Shown here piece after piece: positions 27,308 to 37,353 of a stretch of DNA of 64,000 nucleotides. The first letter of the stretch is position 1. Every line of letters begins with the position of its first letter. A model generated the notes under the pieces. That model was given only the letters and a program-made list of their open reading frames with translations, was not told the DNA's origin and ran no database searches. This DNA comes from Sulfitobacter sp. CW3 (GTDB lineage: Bacteria; Pseudomonadota; Alphaproteobacteria; Rhodobacterales; Rhodobacteraceae), in the NCBI RefSeq assembly GCF_019392245.1, contig NZ_JAHXRL010000001.1, positions 186,001 through 250,000 of the forward strand. The letters are read 5' to 3'. The translations under genes and the position numbers were made by a program.

Positions 27308-28830
27308 TGGCGGACCGCTTGCCCGGTTTGGATGCGTCGGGCGCGTGGGATATTCCTGCGCGGTTGAACATGGCGGCGCAATGTCTGGCCCATGATGCCG
27401 GACAAACCGCGATCATTGACCTGACAGGCAGCGCGCGCCGCGATGTCACCTATGGCGAACTGTCCGAAATGGCCGATGGTTTGGCGCGGTTTCTGAGCCC
27501 GCGTATTGAGGCGGGTGCCCGCGTCGGTGTCTTGCTTAGCCAAAGCCCGTGGTGTGCGGCGGCTCATCTGGCGATCTGGAAAATCGGCGCGATTTCAGTG
27601 CCTTTGTTCAAACTCTTCAAGTATGATGCGTTGAAATCGCGGGTGCAGGATGCGGGTATTAACCTTGTTTTGACCGACCCCGAGGGGCGTGATCTGCTGG
27701 GCGATCTGGCCGACGCTTGGATGGCCGATACCGTGGGTATCGCGGGCGAACCCATACCTTTTGCAGATACCGAACCAGATGATCCGGCGGTGTTAATCTA
27801 TACATCGGGCACCACGGGTAGCCCCAAGGGTGCCGTGCATGGGCATCGTGTTCTGACCGGGCATTTGCCCGGCGTATCGCTAAGCCATGATGTGTTGGGC
27901 GAGAAAGGCGATTGCCTGTGGACCCCTGCGGATTGGGCATGGATCGGCGGGCTGTTTGACGTGTTGATGCCGGCGCTGGCCTTGGGTGTGCCCGTGGTCG
28001 CGGCACGGCTGCCCAAGTTTTCCCCCGAAGAGTGTGCGCGCATTATCGCAGACGGCAGCGTGCGCAACGTGTTCTTTCCGCCAACGGCCCTGCGGATGCT
28101 CAAGGCGGCGGGGGCCCAAATTTCCGGTTTGCGGTCTGTCGCGTCGGGCGGTGAACCGTTGGGCGCGGAAATGCTGACATGGGGCCAAAGCGCGTTCGGC
28201 CTGACAATCAACGAATTCTACGGCCAGACCGAATGCAACATGGTCGCGTCCAGTTGCGCCGCGCGGTTTCCGGCCCGTGCGGGATGTATCGGCAAACCCG
28301 TGCCGGGGCACGATGTGGCCGTCATTGATGACACTGGCATGCCCACATTGGCCGAAGGCGATGTTGCGATCCGGCGCGGATCGGCGGCGATGATGCTGGG
28401 CTATTGGCAGCGCCCCGAAGCGACCGCCGGGAAGTTCCGCGGCGACTGGATGATCACCGGCGACCGTGGCATCTGGGAAGACGACTATCTTCGTTTCGTG
28501 GGCCGCGAGGATGATGTGATCACCTCGAGCGGCTACCGCATCGGCCCCGCCGAGATCGAGGATTGCCTGATGACCCATCCGGGCGTTGCGACCTGCGGCG
28601 TGGTGGGCAAACCCGATGCCCTGCGCACCGAAATCGTCAAGGCCTATGTGGTGCGCAAACCCGGTGGTAACGTGACGGGCAAAGCCTTGCAAGATTGGTG
28701 CAAAACCCGTCTGGCCAGCTATTCATACCCGCGCGAAATCACCTTTCTGGACGCGCTGCCCATGACCGTGACGGGCAAGGTGATCCGCAAAGACCTCAAA
28801 GCGCTCGCGATAAGCGAGCTAACCCCGTGA
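27307..28830 (+). CDS. AMP-dependent acyl-CoA synthetase
   Basis: A 507-residue adenylate-forming ligase of the acetyl/medium-chain acyl-CoA synthetase type. Motifs: P-loop [15 protein letters not shown] (about residue 158), [47 protein letters not shown] and C-terminal catalytic lysine in [11 protein letters not shown]. It joins an acid to CoA through an acyl-AMP. In this cluster the plausible acids are isovalerate, 3-methylcrotonate or acetoacetate; at 507 residues it is shorter than typical acetoacetyl-CoA synthetase (about 650). The ATG at 27307 shares one base with the preceding stop and has GGGGGAGG before it; a TTG four codons upstream is less likely. Confidence 0.87.
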   Translation: MADRLPGLDASGAWDIPARLNMAAQCLAHDAGQTAIIDLTGSARRDVTYGELSEMADGLARFLSPRIEAGARVGVLLSQSPWCAAAHLAIWKIGAISVPLFKLFKYDALKSRVQDAGINLVLTDPEGRDLLGDLADAWMADTVGIAGEPIPFADTEPDDPAVLIYTSGTTGSPKGAVHGHRVLTGHLPGVSLSHDVLGEKGDCLWTPADWAWIGGLFDVLMPALALGVPVVAARLPKFSPEECARIIADGSVRNVFFPPTALRMLKAAGAQISGLRSVASGGEPLGAEMLTWGQSAFGLTINEFYGQTECNMVASSCAARFPARAGCIGKPVPGHDVAVIDDTGMPTLAEGDVAIRRGSAAMMLGYWQRPEATAGKFRGDWMITGDRGIWEDDYLRFVGREDDVITSSGYRIGPAEIEDCLMTHPGVATCGVVGKPDALRTEIVKAYVVRKPGGNVTGKALQDWCKTRLASYSYPREITFLDALPMTVTGKVIRKDLKALAISELTP

Positions 28831-28864
28831 CCGCCGCCACATATATCCATTCAAGGAGACCGAC

Positions 28865-30469
28865 ATGAAGCTGACCTCGCAGGCGCTGCCCTCATCGGCA
28901 GGCTTCAAAGCCAACGAAGCCGCCCATCTTGAAGCGTTGCAAACCGTGCGCGACGCGTCCGATGCCGCCGCATTCGGCGGTGGCGAAAAATCCCGCGCCC
29001 GTCACGAAAGCCGTGGCAAGATGCTGCCGCGTGAACGGGTGGCGAACCTGCTGGATCCCGGATCACCTTTCCTTGAGGTCGGCGGGCTGGCCGCACATGG
29101 CCTTTATGGCGGTGCGGCCCCGTGCGCGGGCGTGATCGCGGGTGTGGGTCAGGTGCATGGCATCGACTGCATGATCGTGTGCAATGACGCGACGGTTAAG
29201 GGTGGTACCTATTTCCCGATGAGCGTGAAAAAACACCTGCGCGCCCAAGAGATCGCCGAGGAAAACCATCTGCCGTGCATCTATCTGGTTGATAGTGGCG
29301 GCGCGAACCTGCCCAACCAAGACGAGGTATTTCCCGACCGCGACCACTTTGGCCGGATTTTTTATAATCAGGCCCGGATGAGCGGCAAGGGCATCCCCCA
29401 GATCGCCGTCGTGATGGGGTCGTGTACGGCGGGTGGGGCCTATGTGCCTGCCATGTCCGACGTGTCGATTATCGTCAAAGAACAGGGCACGATTTTCCTA
29501 GCTGGCCCACCACTGGTCAAAGCTGCGACTGGCGAAGTTGTGACCGCCGAAGACCTTGGCGGCGGTGATGTGCACACCCGTCTGTCCGGTGTGGCGGATT
29601 ATCTGGCCGAGGATGATGTCCATGCGCTGGCTCTGGCGCGCCGTGCCGTGGCGGGGTTGAACCGCGCGATGCCTGCAACCGTGCAATGGCAACCCAGCGA
29701 AGAACCCGCCTATGACCCCGCTGAAATGCTGGGTGTTGTGCCTGCCGATCTGCGCACGCCCTATGACATTCGCGAGGTGATCATGCGGCTGGTCGATGGC
29801 AGTCGTTTCGATGAATTCAAAGCGCGCTACGGCGAAACGCTGGTGTGCGGCTTCGCCCATGTCAAAGGCTGCCCCGTGGGTATCATCGCCAACAACGGGG
29901 TGCTGTTTTCGGAATCCGCCCAGAAAGGCGCGCATTTCGTTGAACTGTGTTCGCAGCGCAAGATCCCGTTGGTGTTCTTGCAAAATATCACCGGTTTCAT
30001 GGTGGGTCGCAAATACGAGAACGAAGGCATTGCACGGCACGGGGCCAAGATGGTGACCGCCGTTGCATCCACCAACGTGCCGAAAATCACCATGCTGGTC
30101 GGTGGATCGTTTGGCGCGGGTAACTATGGCATGGCGGGGCGGGCCTATTCCCCGCGCTTTATGTGGACATGGCCCAATTCGCGGATTTCCGTGATGGGTG
30201 GCGCGCAGGCAGCGGGGGTTCTGGCCACAGTCAAACGTGACGCGATTGAACGCGCTGGCGATAGCTGGAGCGTCGAGGACGAAGCCGCATTCAAGCAGCC
30301 CACGATTGATATGTTCGAGGAACAGTCGCACCCGCTTTATGCCTCTGCCCGGTTGTGGGATGATGGCGTGATCGACCCGCGCAAAAGCCGCGATGTGTTG
30401 TCGCTGTCGCTGCGGGCCAGTTTGAATGCACCGATTGAGGATACACGCTTTGGCGTGTTCCGGATGTAA
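28865..30469 (+). CDS. liuB: Methylcrotonyl-CoA carboxylase, carboxyltransferase (beta) subunit
   Basis: A 534-residue carboxyltransferase subunit that moves CO2 from carboxybiotin to 3-methylcrotonyl-CoA. The crotonase-fold halves are seen: N-terminal [29 protein letters not shown] and [43 protein letters not shown], and C-terminal [30 protein letters not shown] and [23 protein letters not shown], a stretch typical of the methylcrotonyl rather than the propionyl enzyme. The length equals that of known MccB proteins. A GGAGA ribosome site lies before the ATG. The biotin-carrying alpha subunit is two genes downstream, with an ASCH-domain gene between them. Confidence 0.94.
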   Translation: MKLTSQALPSSAGFKANEAAHLEALQTVRDASDAAAFGGGEKSRARHESRGKMLPRERVANLLDPGSPFLEVGGLAAHGLYGGAAPCAGVIAGVGQVHGIDCMIVCNDATVKGGTYFPMSVKKHLRAQEIAEENHLPCIYLVDSGGANLPNQDEVFPDRDHFGRIFYNQARMSGKGIPQIAVVMGSCTAGGAYVPAMSDVSIIVKEQGTIFLAGPPLVKAATGEVVTAEDLGGGDVHTRLSGVADYLAEDDVHALALARRAVAGLNRAMPATVQWQPSEEPAYDPAEMLGVVPADLRTPYDIREVIMRLVDGSRFDEFKARYGETLVCGFAHVKGCPVGIIANNGVLFSESAQKGAHFVELCSQRKIPLVFLQNITGFMVGRKYENEGIARHGAKMVTAVASTNVPKITMLVGGSFGAGNYGMAGRAYSPRFMWTWPNSRISVMGGAQAAGVLATVKRDAIERAGDSWSVEDEAAFKQPTIDMFEEQSHPLYASARLWDDGVIDPRKSRDVLSLSLRASLNAPIEDTRFGVFRM

Positions 30470-30479
30470 GGGGATCGCC

Positions 30480-30896
30480 ATGACAAAAACGCTACAACAG
30501 ATCGTCGATGCCAATCCGGACGCGGAAACATTCCGCTTTGGCGACAACCCGAAACTATGTGCAGATATCATTGCCTTGGTGCGTGCTGGTAAAAAGACCG
30601 CCACCTGCGAGGCCGCATCGGCTTATGGCGCGGGCGGCGATGCCTACCCCGAGGTGGGCCGTCGCGACATTGCGCTGAACTGGGATGGCACGCCCGCCTT
30701 TATGATCGAAACGGTCGAGGTCTCCACCCGTCGTTTCAGCGAAATGGACGCCGAATTCGTCGCCGCACAGGGCGAATTTCGCGATCTGAACGATTGGCGC
30801 GCAAGTTACGAGGCGTATTTCCATCGCACCTGCGGGTTCAAACCCGACATGAAGCTGATGTGCGAACGGTTCACCCTGATAGAGGATTACGCCTGA
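30480..30896 (+). CDS. ASCH domain-containing protein
   Basis: A 138-residue protein of the ASCH fold, related to the PUA fold and expected to bind RNA or nucleotides. The family pattern is FRFGDNPKLCADIIALVRAGKKTATCEA with the GKKTAT motif near residue 40, the DGTPAFMIETVEV strand and a C-terminal MKLMCERFTLIE. Some ASCH proteins hydrolyse N4-acetylcytidine; the catalytic Lys/Thr/Glu set seems present here, but activity cannot be judged. The ATG at 30480 follows the carboxylase stop by 10 bases; upstream codons in this frame overlap the carboxylase gene and are unlikely. Confidence 0.75.
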   Translation: MTKTLQQIVDANPDAETFRFGDNPKLCADIIALVRAGKKTATCEAASAYGAGGDAYPEVGRRDIALNWDGTPAFMIETVEVSTRRFSEMDAEFVAAQGEFRDLNDWRASYEAYFHRTCGFKPDMKLMCERFTLIEDYA

Positions 30897-30949
30897 TGGG
30901 GCATGATGCTTGGCAATTAGGGCATCTGGTCCCTGACGGGGATGTAAAT

Positions 30950-31000
30950 GGGGGCCAGCCCCCAAACCCCCGGAGTTTACTTGGCAAAATGAAGATAGAA
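30950..31000 (+). repeat. Dispersed intergenic repeat, copy 3
   Basis: GGGGGCCAGCCCCC, AAA, CCCCCGGAGTTTACTTGG then CAAAATGAAGATAGAA. It ends 19 bases before the start codon of the biotin-carboxylase subunit gene and fills most of the leader, so it is part of the 5' untranslated region of that gene. Confidence 0.65.
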
Positions 31001-31019
31001 CGGACCGAAGGAGAGGCGC

Positions 31020-32969
31020 ATGTTTGACACGATCCTGATTGCAAACCGGGGCGAAATTGCTTGCCGGGTGATGGAAACGGCCCAAGCCATGGGCGTGCGC
31101 TGCGTGGCGGTTTATTCGGATGCGGACCGAGGGGCGAAGCATGTCGCGATGGCGGATGTGGCCGTGCATATTGGCGGATCGGCCCCGGCGGAGAGTTATC
31201 TGCGCGGTGATGTGATCATTCAGGCGGCCTTGGATACGGGCGCGCAGGCGATCCATCCCGGCTACGGTTTTTTGTCAGAGAACCCGGATTTTGTTGATGC
31301 GGTCGAGGCAGCCGGGCTGGTGTTTATCGGACCCTCCGCCAAGGCGATCCGCGCGATGGGATTAAAAGACGCCGCTAAGGCATTGATGATAAAGGCAGGT
31401 GTTCCCGTTGTGCCGGGCTATCATGGGGCGGATCAGGACGATGCGTTGCTGGCAGCCGAGGCGGGCAAGATTGGCTATCCGGTGCTGATCAAGGCCGTTG
31501 CGGGCGGCGGCGGCAAGGGCATGCGTCTGGTCGAGGCGGCGGATGGCTTTCAGGCGGCGCTGGACAGTGCGCGGTCTGAGGCGAAAACCGCCTTTGGCAA
31601 TGCCGATGTGCTGGTGGAAAAATTCGTGACCAAGCCGCGCCATATCGAGGTGCAGGTGTTAGGGGATGGCACAAGCGCCGTGCATCTGTTCGAGCGCGAT
31701 TGTTCGCTGCAACGGCGCCACCAAAAGGTGATCGAGGAAGCCCCAGCCCCCGGCATGACCGATGATATGCGCGCGGCCATGGGGCAGGCGGCGGTGACGG
31801 CAGCCGAGGCGATCGGCTATGCCGGTGCGGGGACCATCGAATTTATCGTGGACGGATCGGACGGGCTGCGCCCCGACGGGTTCTTCTTTATGGAGATGAA
31901 CACACGGCTTCAGGTCGAACACCCTGTAACCGAGGCTATTACCGGTGTTGATCTGGTCGAATGGCAATTGCGCGTCGCGGCGGGGGAAAGTCTGCCCAAG
32001 CGGCAGGAGGAATTGACCATCACGGGCCATGCGTTCGAGGCACGGCTGTATGCCGAGGACGTGCCAAAAGGCTTCCTGCCCGCGACAGGCACCTTGACCC
32101 ATCTGGTATTCCAGCAAGGCTGCCGTGCGGACAGCGGCGTGCGGGCCGGCGATACGATCAGCCCGTTTTATGATCCGATGATTGCCAAGATTATCGTGCA
32201 TGGACCGACGCGTGAAATCGCCCTGTCCAAACTGCGGTCGGCGTTGAAGCAGTGCGAAGTTGGCGGCACCGTCACCAACCTTGCGTTTCTGGGCGCGCTT
32301 GCGGGGCATCAGGGGTTCGGCGTGGGCGATGTGGATACGGGGCTGATCGGCCGCGAGATCGACAGCCTGACCGTCGCGCCCGATGTGCAGCCGCGTCACG
32401 CGGCGCTGGCAGGCATGGCGGCTTTGGGGCTGCTGGAACCGGCGGGGGATGCGGGCTTCACCTTGTGGCAACCGTTGTTGCGTCAGGTCGGTCTGAGCTG
32501 GGCGGGCGAGGATCATCTGTTGAAAGTGCAGGTATTGTCGCCAAGCCAGCAGCTTTGGCAAGTGGACGGGACCGAGATCACAGCACGACGTGACGGCAGC
32601 GGCTGGCAAGTGGGCGGGCAAATCGCGGCGGCTGTCGCGGTGCATGACGGGCAGGTCACGGTATTTGACGGCTATGGGCTGGTCTTTGATGTGATCGATC
32701 CGTTGGCCCGTGCCGCCGGTGGCCATGGCGATGGCAATCTGGTCGAAGCGCCTATGCCCGGACTGGTGCGCAGCGTTGATGCTGTCGTGGGGCAGGCCGT
32801 TGCCAAGGGGGACCGTCTGGCGGTGCTTGAAGCGATGAAAATGGAACATAGCCTGCTGGCTGCGCGCGATGGTATTGTGGCCGAGGTTTTGGCCGTTGCG
32901 GGCGATCAGGTCGAAGCGGGGGCGGCGCTGGTGCGGCTGGAGCCCGAAGCCGAGGGCGACGCGGCATGA
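31020..32969 (+). CDS. liuD: Methylcrotonyl-CoA carboxylase, biotin-containing (alpha) subunit
   Basis: A 649-residue protein with an N-terminal biotin carboxylase (ANRGEIACRVMETAQAMG; ATP-grasp loop KAVAGGGGKGMRLV; SLQRRHQKVIEEAPAP; FFMEMNTRLQVEHPVTEAITG) and a C-terminal biotinyl carrier domain with the biotinylated lysine K607 in EAMKMEH. The length and context, in the same cluster as the methylcrotonyl-type beta subunit and HMG-CoA lyase, favour the methylcrotonyl over the propionyl enzyme. ATP-dependent carboxylation of biotin is done here and the carboxyl group is handed to the beta subunit. The biotin would be attached by BirA, also encoded in this window. The next gene overlaps the stop by four bases. 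Confidence 0.93.
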   Translation: MFDTILIANRGEIACRVMETAQAMGVRCVAVYSDADRGAKHVAMADVAVHIGGSAPAESYLRGDVIIQAALDTGAQAIHPGYGFLSENPDFVDAVEAAGLVFIGPSAKAIRAMGLKDAAKALMIKAGVPVVPGYHGADQDDALLAAEAGKIGYPVLIKAVAGGGGKGMRLVEAADGFQAALDSARSEAKTAFGNADVLVEKFVTKPRHIEVQVLGDGTSAVHLFERDCSLQRRHQKVIEEAPAPGMTDDMRAAMGQAAVTAAEAIGYAGAGTIEFIVDGSDGLRPDGFFFMEMNTRLQVEHPVTEAITGVDLVEWQLRVAAGESLPKRQEELTITGHAFEARLYAEDVPKGFLPATGTLTHLVFQQGCRADSGVRAGDTISPFYDPMIAKIIVHGPTREIALSKLRSALKQCEVGGTVTNLAFLGALAGHQGFGVGDVDTGLIGREIDSLTVAPDVQPRHAALAGMAALGLLEPAGDAGFTLWQPLLRQVGLSWAGEDHLLKVQVLSPSQQLWQVDGTEITARRDGSGWQVGGQIAAAVAVHDGQVTVFDGYGLVFDVIDPLARAAGGHGDGNLVEAPMPGLVRSVDAVVGQAVAKGDRLAVLEAMKMEHSLLAARDGIVAEVLAVAGDQVEAGAALVRLEPEAEGDAA

Positions 32970-33619
32970 TCACGCTGCACCACGTTCCACAAAGCCGGTC
33001 GATGCGGAGCTTGTGGCTGCTGCATGAACTGGATGTGCCGTTTGACGTGGTCGTGCATCCGTTCGACAAATCCCTGCGTGATCCCGGTTATCTGGCGATT
33101 TCGCCTGCGGGGCGGGTACCGTCGCTGGAGATCGACGGGCAGACCATGTTTGAAACAGGGGCCATTGGCGAATATCTGTGCGAGCGGTTCAGCCCCGATG
33201 ACCTTGGCCGGATGCCCGGATCAAAGGACCGGATGGCGTGGCTGGTCTGGATGCATTTCGCCGAAACCCTGTCGCAGCATTGCGCGGCGCTGACCCAGCA
33301 ACACATCGCCTTGCGTGATGACAGCATGCGTAGCCCGATTGTAATGAAGCTGGAAGCCGCTAGGGTGGTGAAATGCTATGATGCGATTGAGGCGCGGCTG
33401 GAGGGGCGCGACTATTTGCTGAGTAGCGGTTTTACGGCGGCGGATATCGGCATGGGGCAAGCGGTTTATATGGCGCAACACTTTGCCAAGCTGGACGCGC
33501 ATCCACGGGTGGCTGGTTGGTACGGGCGCATTTCAGCGCGCGCGGGGTTCCAGAAATCACTGCCCCAAGGGATGCCTTTGTTTGCGCAGTCGTTCTTTGA
33601 GCCTTGGCCGATCGTTTGA
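32966..33619 (+). CDS. Glutathione S-transferase family protein
   Basis: A 217-residue cytosolic GST. N-terminal thioredoxin-like domain: ITLHHVPQSRSMRSLWLLHELDVPFDVV, with the catalytic Ser/Tyr-type residue likely in the SRS turn, cis-Pro motif GRVPSLEIDG and the GSH-binding ETGAI at about residue 63. The helical C-terminal domain holds LLSSGFTAADIGMGQAVY, the N-capping box. Overlaps the carboxylase stop by four bases (ATGA) and is therefore co-translated. A GST in a leucine cluster may detoxify the reactive 3-methylglutaconyl or methylcrotonyl intermediates; that is inference. Confidence 0.83.
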   Translation: MITLHHVPQSRSMRSLWLLHELDVPFDVVVHPFDKSLRDPGYLAISPAGRVPSLEIDGQTMFETGAIGEYLCERFSPDDLGRMPGSKDRMAWLVWMHFAETLSQHCAALTQQHIALRDDSMRSPIVMKLEAARVVKCYDAIEARLEGRDYLLSSGFTAADIGMGQAVYMAQHFAKLDAHPRVAGWYGRISARAGFQKSLPQGMPLFAQSFFEPWPIV

Positions 33620-33636
33620 GGCCAATGGCGTTACTT

Positions 33637-33664
33637 TGAGTTTATTTGGCAAAATGAAGGGGAG
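33637..33664 (+). repeat. Dispersed intergenic repeat, copy 4 (tail only)
   Basis: TTGAGTTTATTTGGCAAAATGAAGGGGA, the tail half of the repeat without the GC-rich head. Its last bases GAAGGGGAGGG supply the purine-rich sequence before the HMG-CoA lyase start at 33673. Confidence 0.6.
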
Positions 33665-33672
33665 GGACGGAA

Positions 33673-34530
33673 ATGGACAAGGGCGTTTGTGAGATATTCG
33701 AGGTTGGGCCACGCGACGGGCTTCAGAACGAGGCGCGCGAAATTCCGGTGGCGGAAAAGGTTGCCTTGGTCGATCTGCTAAGCCGGGCGGGCTTTTCCCG
33801 GATAGAGGTGGCGAGTTTTGTCAGCCCCAAATGGGTGCCGCAAATGGCGGGATCGGGTGAGGTTTTGACCGGGATCAAACGCGCCGAGGGTGTCCGCTAT
33901 GCGGCGTTGACCCCCAACATGCGCGGCTATGAGGATGCGGTGGCGGCCAAGGCGGATGAAATCGCGATCTTTGCTTCGGCCAGTGAGGGGTTCAGCCAGA
34001 AGAACATCAACGCCAGCATTGACGAAGCGTTTGAACGGTTTGTCCCCATTCTGGAAGAGGCGCGGCATGTTGACATGCCTGTCAGGGGCTATGTGTCTTG
34101 CGTCATCAAATGCCCCTATGACGGAATGATCGCCCCTGCGCAGGTTGCTGCGGTGGCCGACCGGCTGTTTGCCATGGGATGCTACGAGGTGTCTTTGGGC
34201 GATACCATCGGGGCAGGGACACCCGACAGCATTGCAAAGATGCTGCTGGCGGTGCGCGATGTGGTGCCCGTCGGGCGGCTTGCGGGGCATTTCCACGACA
34301 CCAACGGGCGGGCAATCGATAACATCGATGCGTCGCTGTCTATGGGGGTGCGGGTGTTCGATGCGGCTGTGGGTGGCCTTGGCGGCTGTCCCTTTGCGCC
34401 GGGTGCGGCGGGCAATGTGGCGACCGAAGCGGTGAATGCGCATCTGATGGCATTGGGGTATGAAACGGGGCTGGATCAAGCCTTGATCGAGGAAGCGGCC
34501 GCGATGGCACGGCAGATGAGGAACGGTTGA
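33673..34530 (+). CDS. liuE: Hydroxymethylglutaryl-CoA lyase
   Basis: A 285-residue TIM-barrel lyase splitting HMG-CoA into acetoacetate and acetyl-CoA, the last step of leucine breakdown. Diagnostic motifs: EVGPRDGLQNE at the N-terminus, ASFVSPKWVPQMA, SASEGFSQKNINASIDEA, the metal-binding GHFHDTNGRAIDN, and the glycine-rich loop with the catalytic cysteine, GLGGCPFAPGAAGNVATE. All residues expected for activity are seen. The start codon lies directly behind dispersed repeat copy 4, which provides the ribosome site. The stop shares one base with the next start codon (TGATG). Confidence 0.95.
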   Translation: MDKGVCEIFEVGPRDGLQNEAREIPVAEKVALVDLLSRAGFSRIEVASFVSPKWVPQMAGSGEVLTGIKRAEGVRYAALTPNMRGYEDAVAAKADEIAIFASASEGFSQKNINASIDEAFERFVPILEEARHVDMPVRGYVSCVIKCPYDGMIAPAQVAAVADRLFAMGCYEVSLGDTIGAGTPDSIAKMLLAVRDVVPVGRLAGHFHDTNGRAIDNIDASLSMGVRVFDAAVGGLGGCPFAPGAAGNVATEAVNAHLMALGYETGLDQALIEEAAAMARQMRNG

Positions 34531-35315
34531 TGTTCGAAACGATAAGGGTCGAGACGGACCCGCGGGGGGTCGCCACGCTGACGCTTGCACGCGAGGACAA
34601 GCACAACGCCATGTCGGCGCAGATGATCGCGGAGCTAAGCCAAGCGGCGGAACAACTGGGCGCGGATGACAGCGTGCGGGTGGTTGTCTTGACCGGGGCT
34701 GGCAAAAGCTTTTGTGCGGGCGGCGATCTGGGGTGGATGCAGGCGCAGCGCGACATGGATGCGGCCACACGATCGGCCGAGGCTGGCAAGCTGGCCGCGA
34801 TGCTGGGCGCGCTGAACACGCTGCCAAAACCGTTGATCGGTCGGGTGCAGGGCAACGCCTTTGGCGGCGGGGTCGGCATGGCGGCCGTCTGCGATGTGGC
34901 GATTGGTGTGGATACCCTCAAGATGGGCTTCACCGAGACGCGGCTGGGCATCATTCCGGCGACCATCGGGCCCTATGTGCTGGCCCGCATGGGCGAGGGG
35001 CACGCGCGCCGGGTGTTCATGTCGGCACGTCTGTTTTCGGCACAAGAGGCGGTCGATCTAGAGCTGTTGGCGCGGGTTGTTCCGGCAGATGATCTGGATG
35101 CCGCGATCGAGGCCGAAGTCGTGCCCTATCTGTCTTGTGCGCCCGGCGCTGTGGCCGCAGCAAAACAGTTGGCCCGCGATCTGGGGCCGCGCATTGATGC
35201 GGATGTGGTCGGACATACCATCGCAGCATTAGCCGCAAGATGGGAGACAGAGGAAGCCGCCGAAGGCATCGGTGCCTTTTTCGACAAGCGCAAGCCAGCT
35301 TGGGCCAAGGGTTGA
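34530..35315 (+). CDS. liuC: Enoyl-CoA hydratase, probably methylglutaconyl-CoA hydratase
   Basis: A 261-residue crotonase-fold enzyme. Oxyanion-hole motifs KHNAMSAQM and SFCAGGDLGWM, and the second Gly-rich VQGNAFGGGVGMAAVCDVAIG with the FTETRLGIIPATIGPYV block that carries the catalytic glutamate region. The SFCAGGDLGWM form resembles LiuC/AUH-type hydratases that convert 3-methylglutaconyl-CoA to HMG-CoA, which fits its place next to the HMG-CoA lyase and in the same cluster as the carboxylase. Overlap of one base with liuE implies coupling. It closes the leucine cluster. Confidence 0.88.
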   Translation: MFETIRVETDPRGVATLTLAREDKHNAMSAQMIAELSQAAEQLGADDSVRVVVLTGAGKSFCAGGDLGWMQAQRDMDAATRSAEAGKLAAMLGALNTLPKPLIGRVQGNAFGGGVGMAAVCDVAIGVDTLKMGFTETRLGIIPATIGPYVLARMGEGHARRVFMSARLFSAQEAVDLELLARVVPADDLDAAIEAEVVPYLSCAPGAVAAAKQLARDLGPRIDADVVGHTIAALAARWETEEAAEGIGAFFDKRKPAWAKG

Positions 35316-35370
35316 CCCACCACCGTGCTGCGTTAGATCGCACCTAAGCGCGGTTATTGAGGGAAACATC

Positions 35371-36270
35371 ATGCGGATTTTGTTTACAGGCGGCAGCGGC
35401 AAGGCGGGGCGTCATGTGGTGCCCTATCTGATGGAACAAGGGCATCAGGTGTTGAATGTCGACCTTGAACCGCTGGACTATCCCGGGGTGGATAACCGCA
35501 TCGCAGACATCACGGATGCAGGGCAGATGTACGATGTTATGCAAAGCTATGCCAATCTGGCCGAGCTGGAACCGGGCAACGGCATGCCTGCGTTCGATGC
35601 CGTTGTGCATTTTGCAGCGATCCCGCGCATTCTGATCCGGTCAGACAACGAGACGTTCCGTGTCAACACGATAGGCACCTATAATGTCATTGATGCCGCG
35701 CTCAAGGCCGGGGTGCGCAAGGTGATCTTTGCGTCTTCCGAGACGGCCTATGGTATCTGTTTTGCCGACGGAGAGATGAAGCCGCAGTATATTCCCATGG
35801 ACGAGACGCACCCGACCGTTCCCCATGACAGTTATGCCATGTCCAAGGTCTGTAACGAGGCGACCGCGCGCAGTTTTCAGGCGCGGACGGGGGCGGATGT
35901 CTATGGGCTTCGAATCAACAACGTGATCGAGCCTGATGAATATGCGCGTATTTTTCCGGACTTCATCGACGACCCCGACCAGCGTCGCCGCAATATATTC
36001 GCCTATATCGATGCGCGCGATCTGGGGCAGATGGTGGCGCGGTGCCTTGAGACGGACGGGCTGGGCTATGAGGTGTTCAATGTCGCGAATGACGACCATT
36101 CGGTGGACCGCACAACAGCGGAATTGATCGCGCACTATTACGCAGATGTCCCGAAAACCCGCGAGATGGGCGAGAACGAGACATTTTTCGCGAATAATAA
36201 GGCCCGCGATATGCTAGGCTTTGCCCCGGAACATAGCTGGCGTGACTATGTTGATCCGGTTAGAAAATAG
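35371..36270 (+). CDS. NAD-dependent epimerase/dehydratase family protein
   Basis: A 299-residue extended short-chain dehydrogenase. N-terminal NAD-binding motif ILFTGGSGKAGRHVVPYL (GxxGxxG), an adenine-ribose acidic pocket (NVDLEPLDYPG), the catalytic Ser in FASSETAYGI and the YxxxK pair in DSYAMSKVCNEATARSF. The long insert with DETHPTVPHDSY is typical of sugar-nucleotide or uronate epimerase/dehydrogenase relatives. The substrate is unknown. The ATG at 35371 was preferred because it begins exactly at the Rossmann strand and has GAGGGAAAC before it; upstream codons overlap liuC. It stands between the leucine cluster and the nuo operon and could belong to either transcript or neither. Confidence 0.8.
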   Translation: MRILFTGGSGKAGRHVVPYLMEQGHQVLNVDLEPLDYPGVDNRIADITDAGQMYDVMQSYANLAELEPGNGMPAFDAVVHFAAIPRILIRSDNETFRVNTIGTYNVIDAALKAGVRKVIFASSETAYGICFADGEMKPQYIPMDETHPTVPHDSYAMSKVCNEATARSFQARTGADVYGLRINNVIEPDEYARIFPDFIDDPDQRRRNIFAYIDARDLGQMVARCLETDGLGYEVFNVANDDHSVDRTTAELIAHYYADVPKTREMGENETFFANNKARDMLGFAPEHSWRDYVDPVRK

Positions 36271-36351
36271 ACCGCTGCACATTCATTGAGCCGACCATGA
36301 TCGCGCCATAATCATGCCGGGAAATGGATGCTTCAAATGTCGCAGGTTCTG

Positions 36352-36380
36352 TTGACCCGGACGTAGCGGGGGGGTAAACC
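36352..36380 (+). promoter_or_regulatory. nuoA promoter: Candidate sigma-70 promoter of the nuo operon
   Basis: TTGACC, a 17-base spacer and TAAACC, about 70 bases upstream of the nuoA start. The -35 is good, the -10 is poor, and the spacing is ideal. It is the best candidate in the 181-base gap before nuoA. No FNR-like or other dyad was seen in this gap. Confidence 0.35.
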
Positions 36381-36451
36381 CCAATCAGTCGGGTTTGCCG
36401 CCTGACAGGTAAGGCGCATTGCCGCCCCCCATACGCAAAAGGAGCTTCCCC

Positions 36452-37344
<893 letters not shown>

Positions 37345-37353
37345 GGGGCTGAT

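Noticed and set aside
30794..31027. A 77-codon frame between the ASCH gene and liuD
   Set aside because: It overlaps the ASCH gene in another frame and then runs through dispersed repeat copy 3; it looks like a chance frame.
36419..36451. Longer start for NuoA (11 extra residues)
   Set aside because: The AGGAG box at 36439-36443 is placed for the TTG at 36452 and would lie inside the coding sequence of the longer form.
36271..36451. FNR- or CtrA-type site in the nuo leader
   Set aside because: No TTGAT-N4-ATCAA or TTAA-N7-TTAA pattern is present there.
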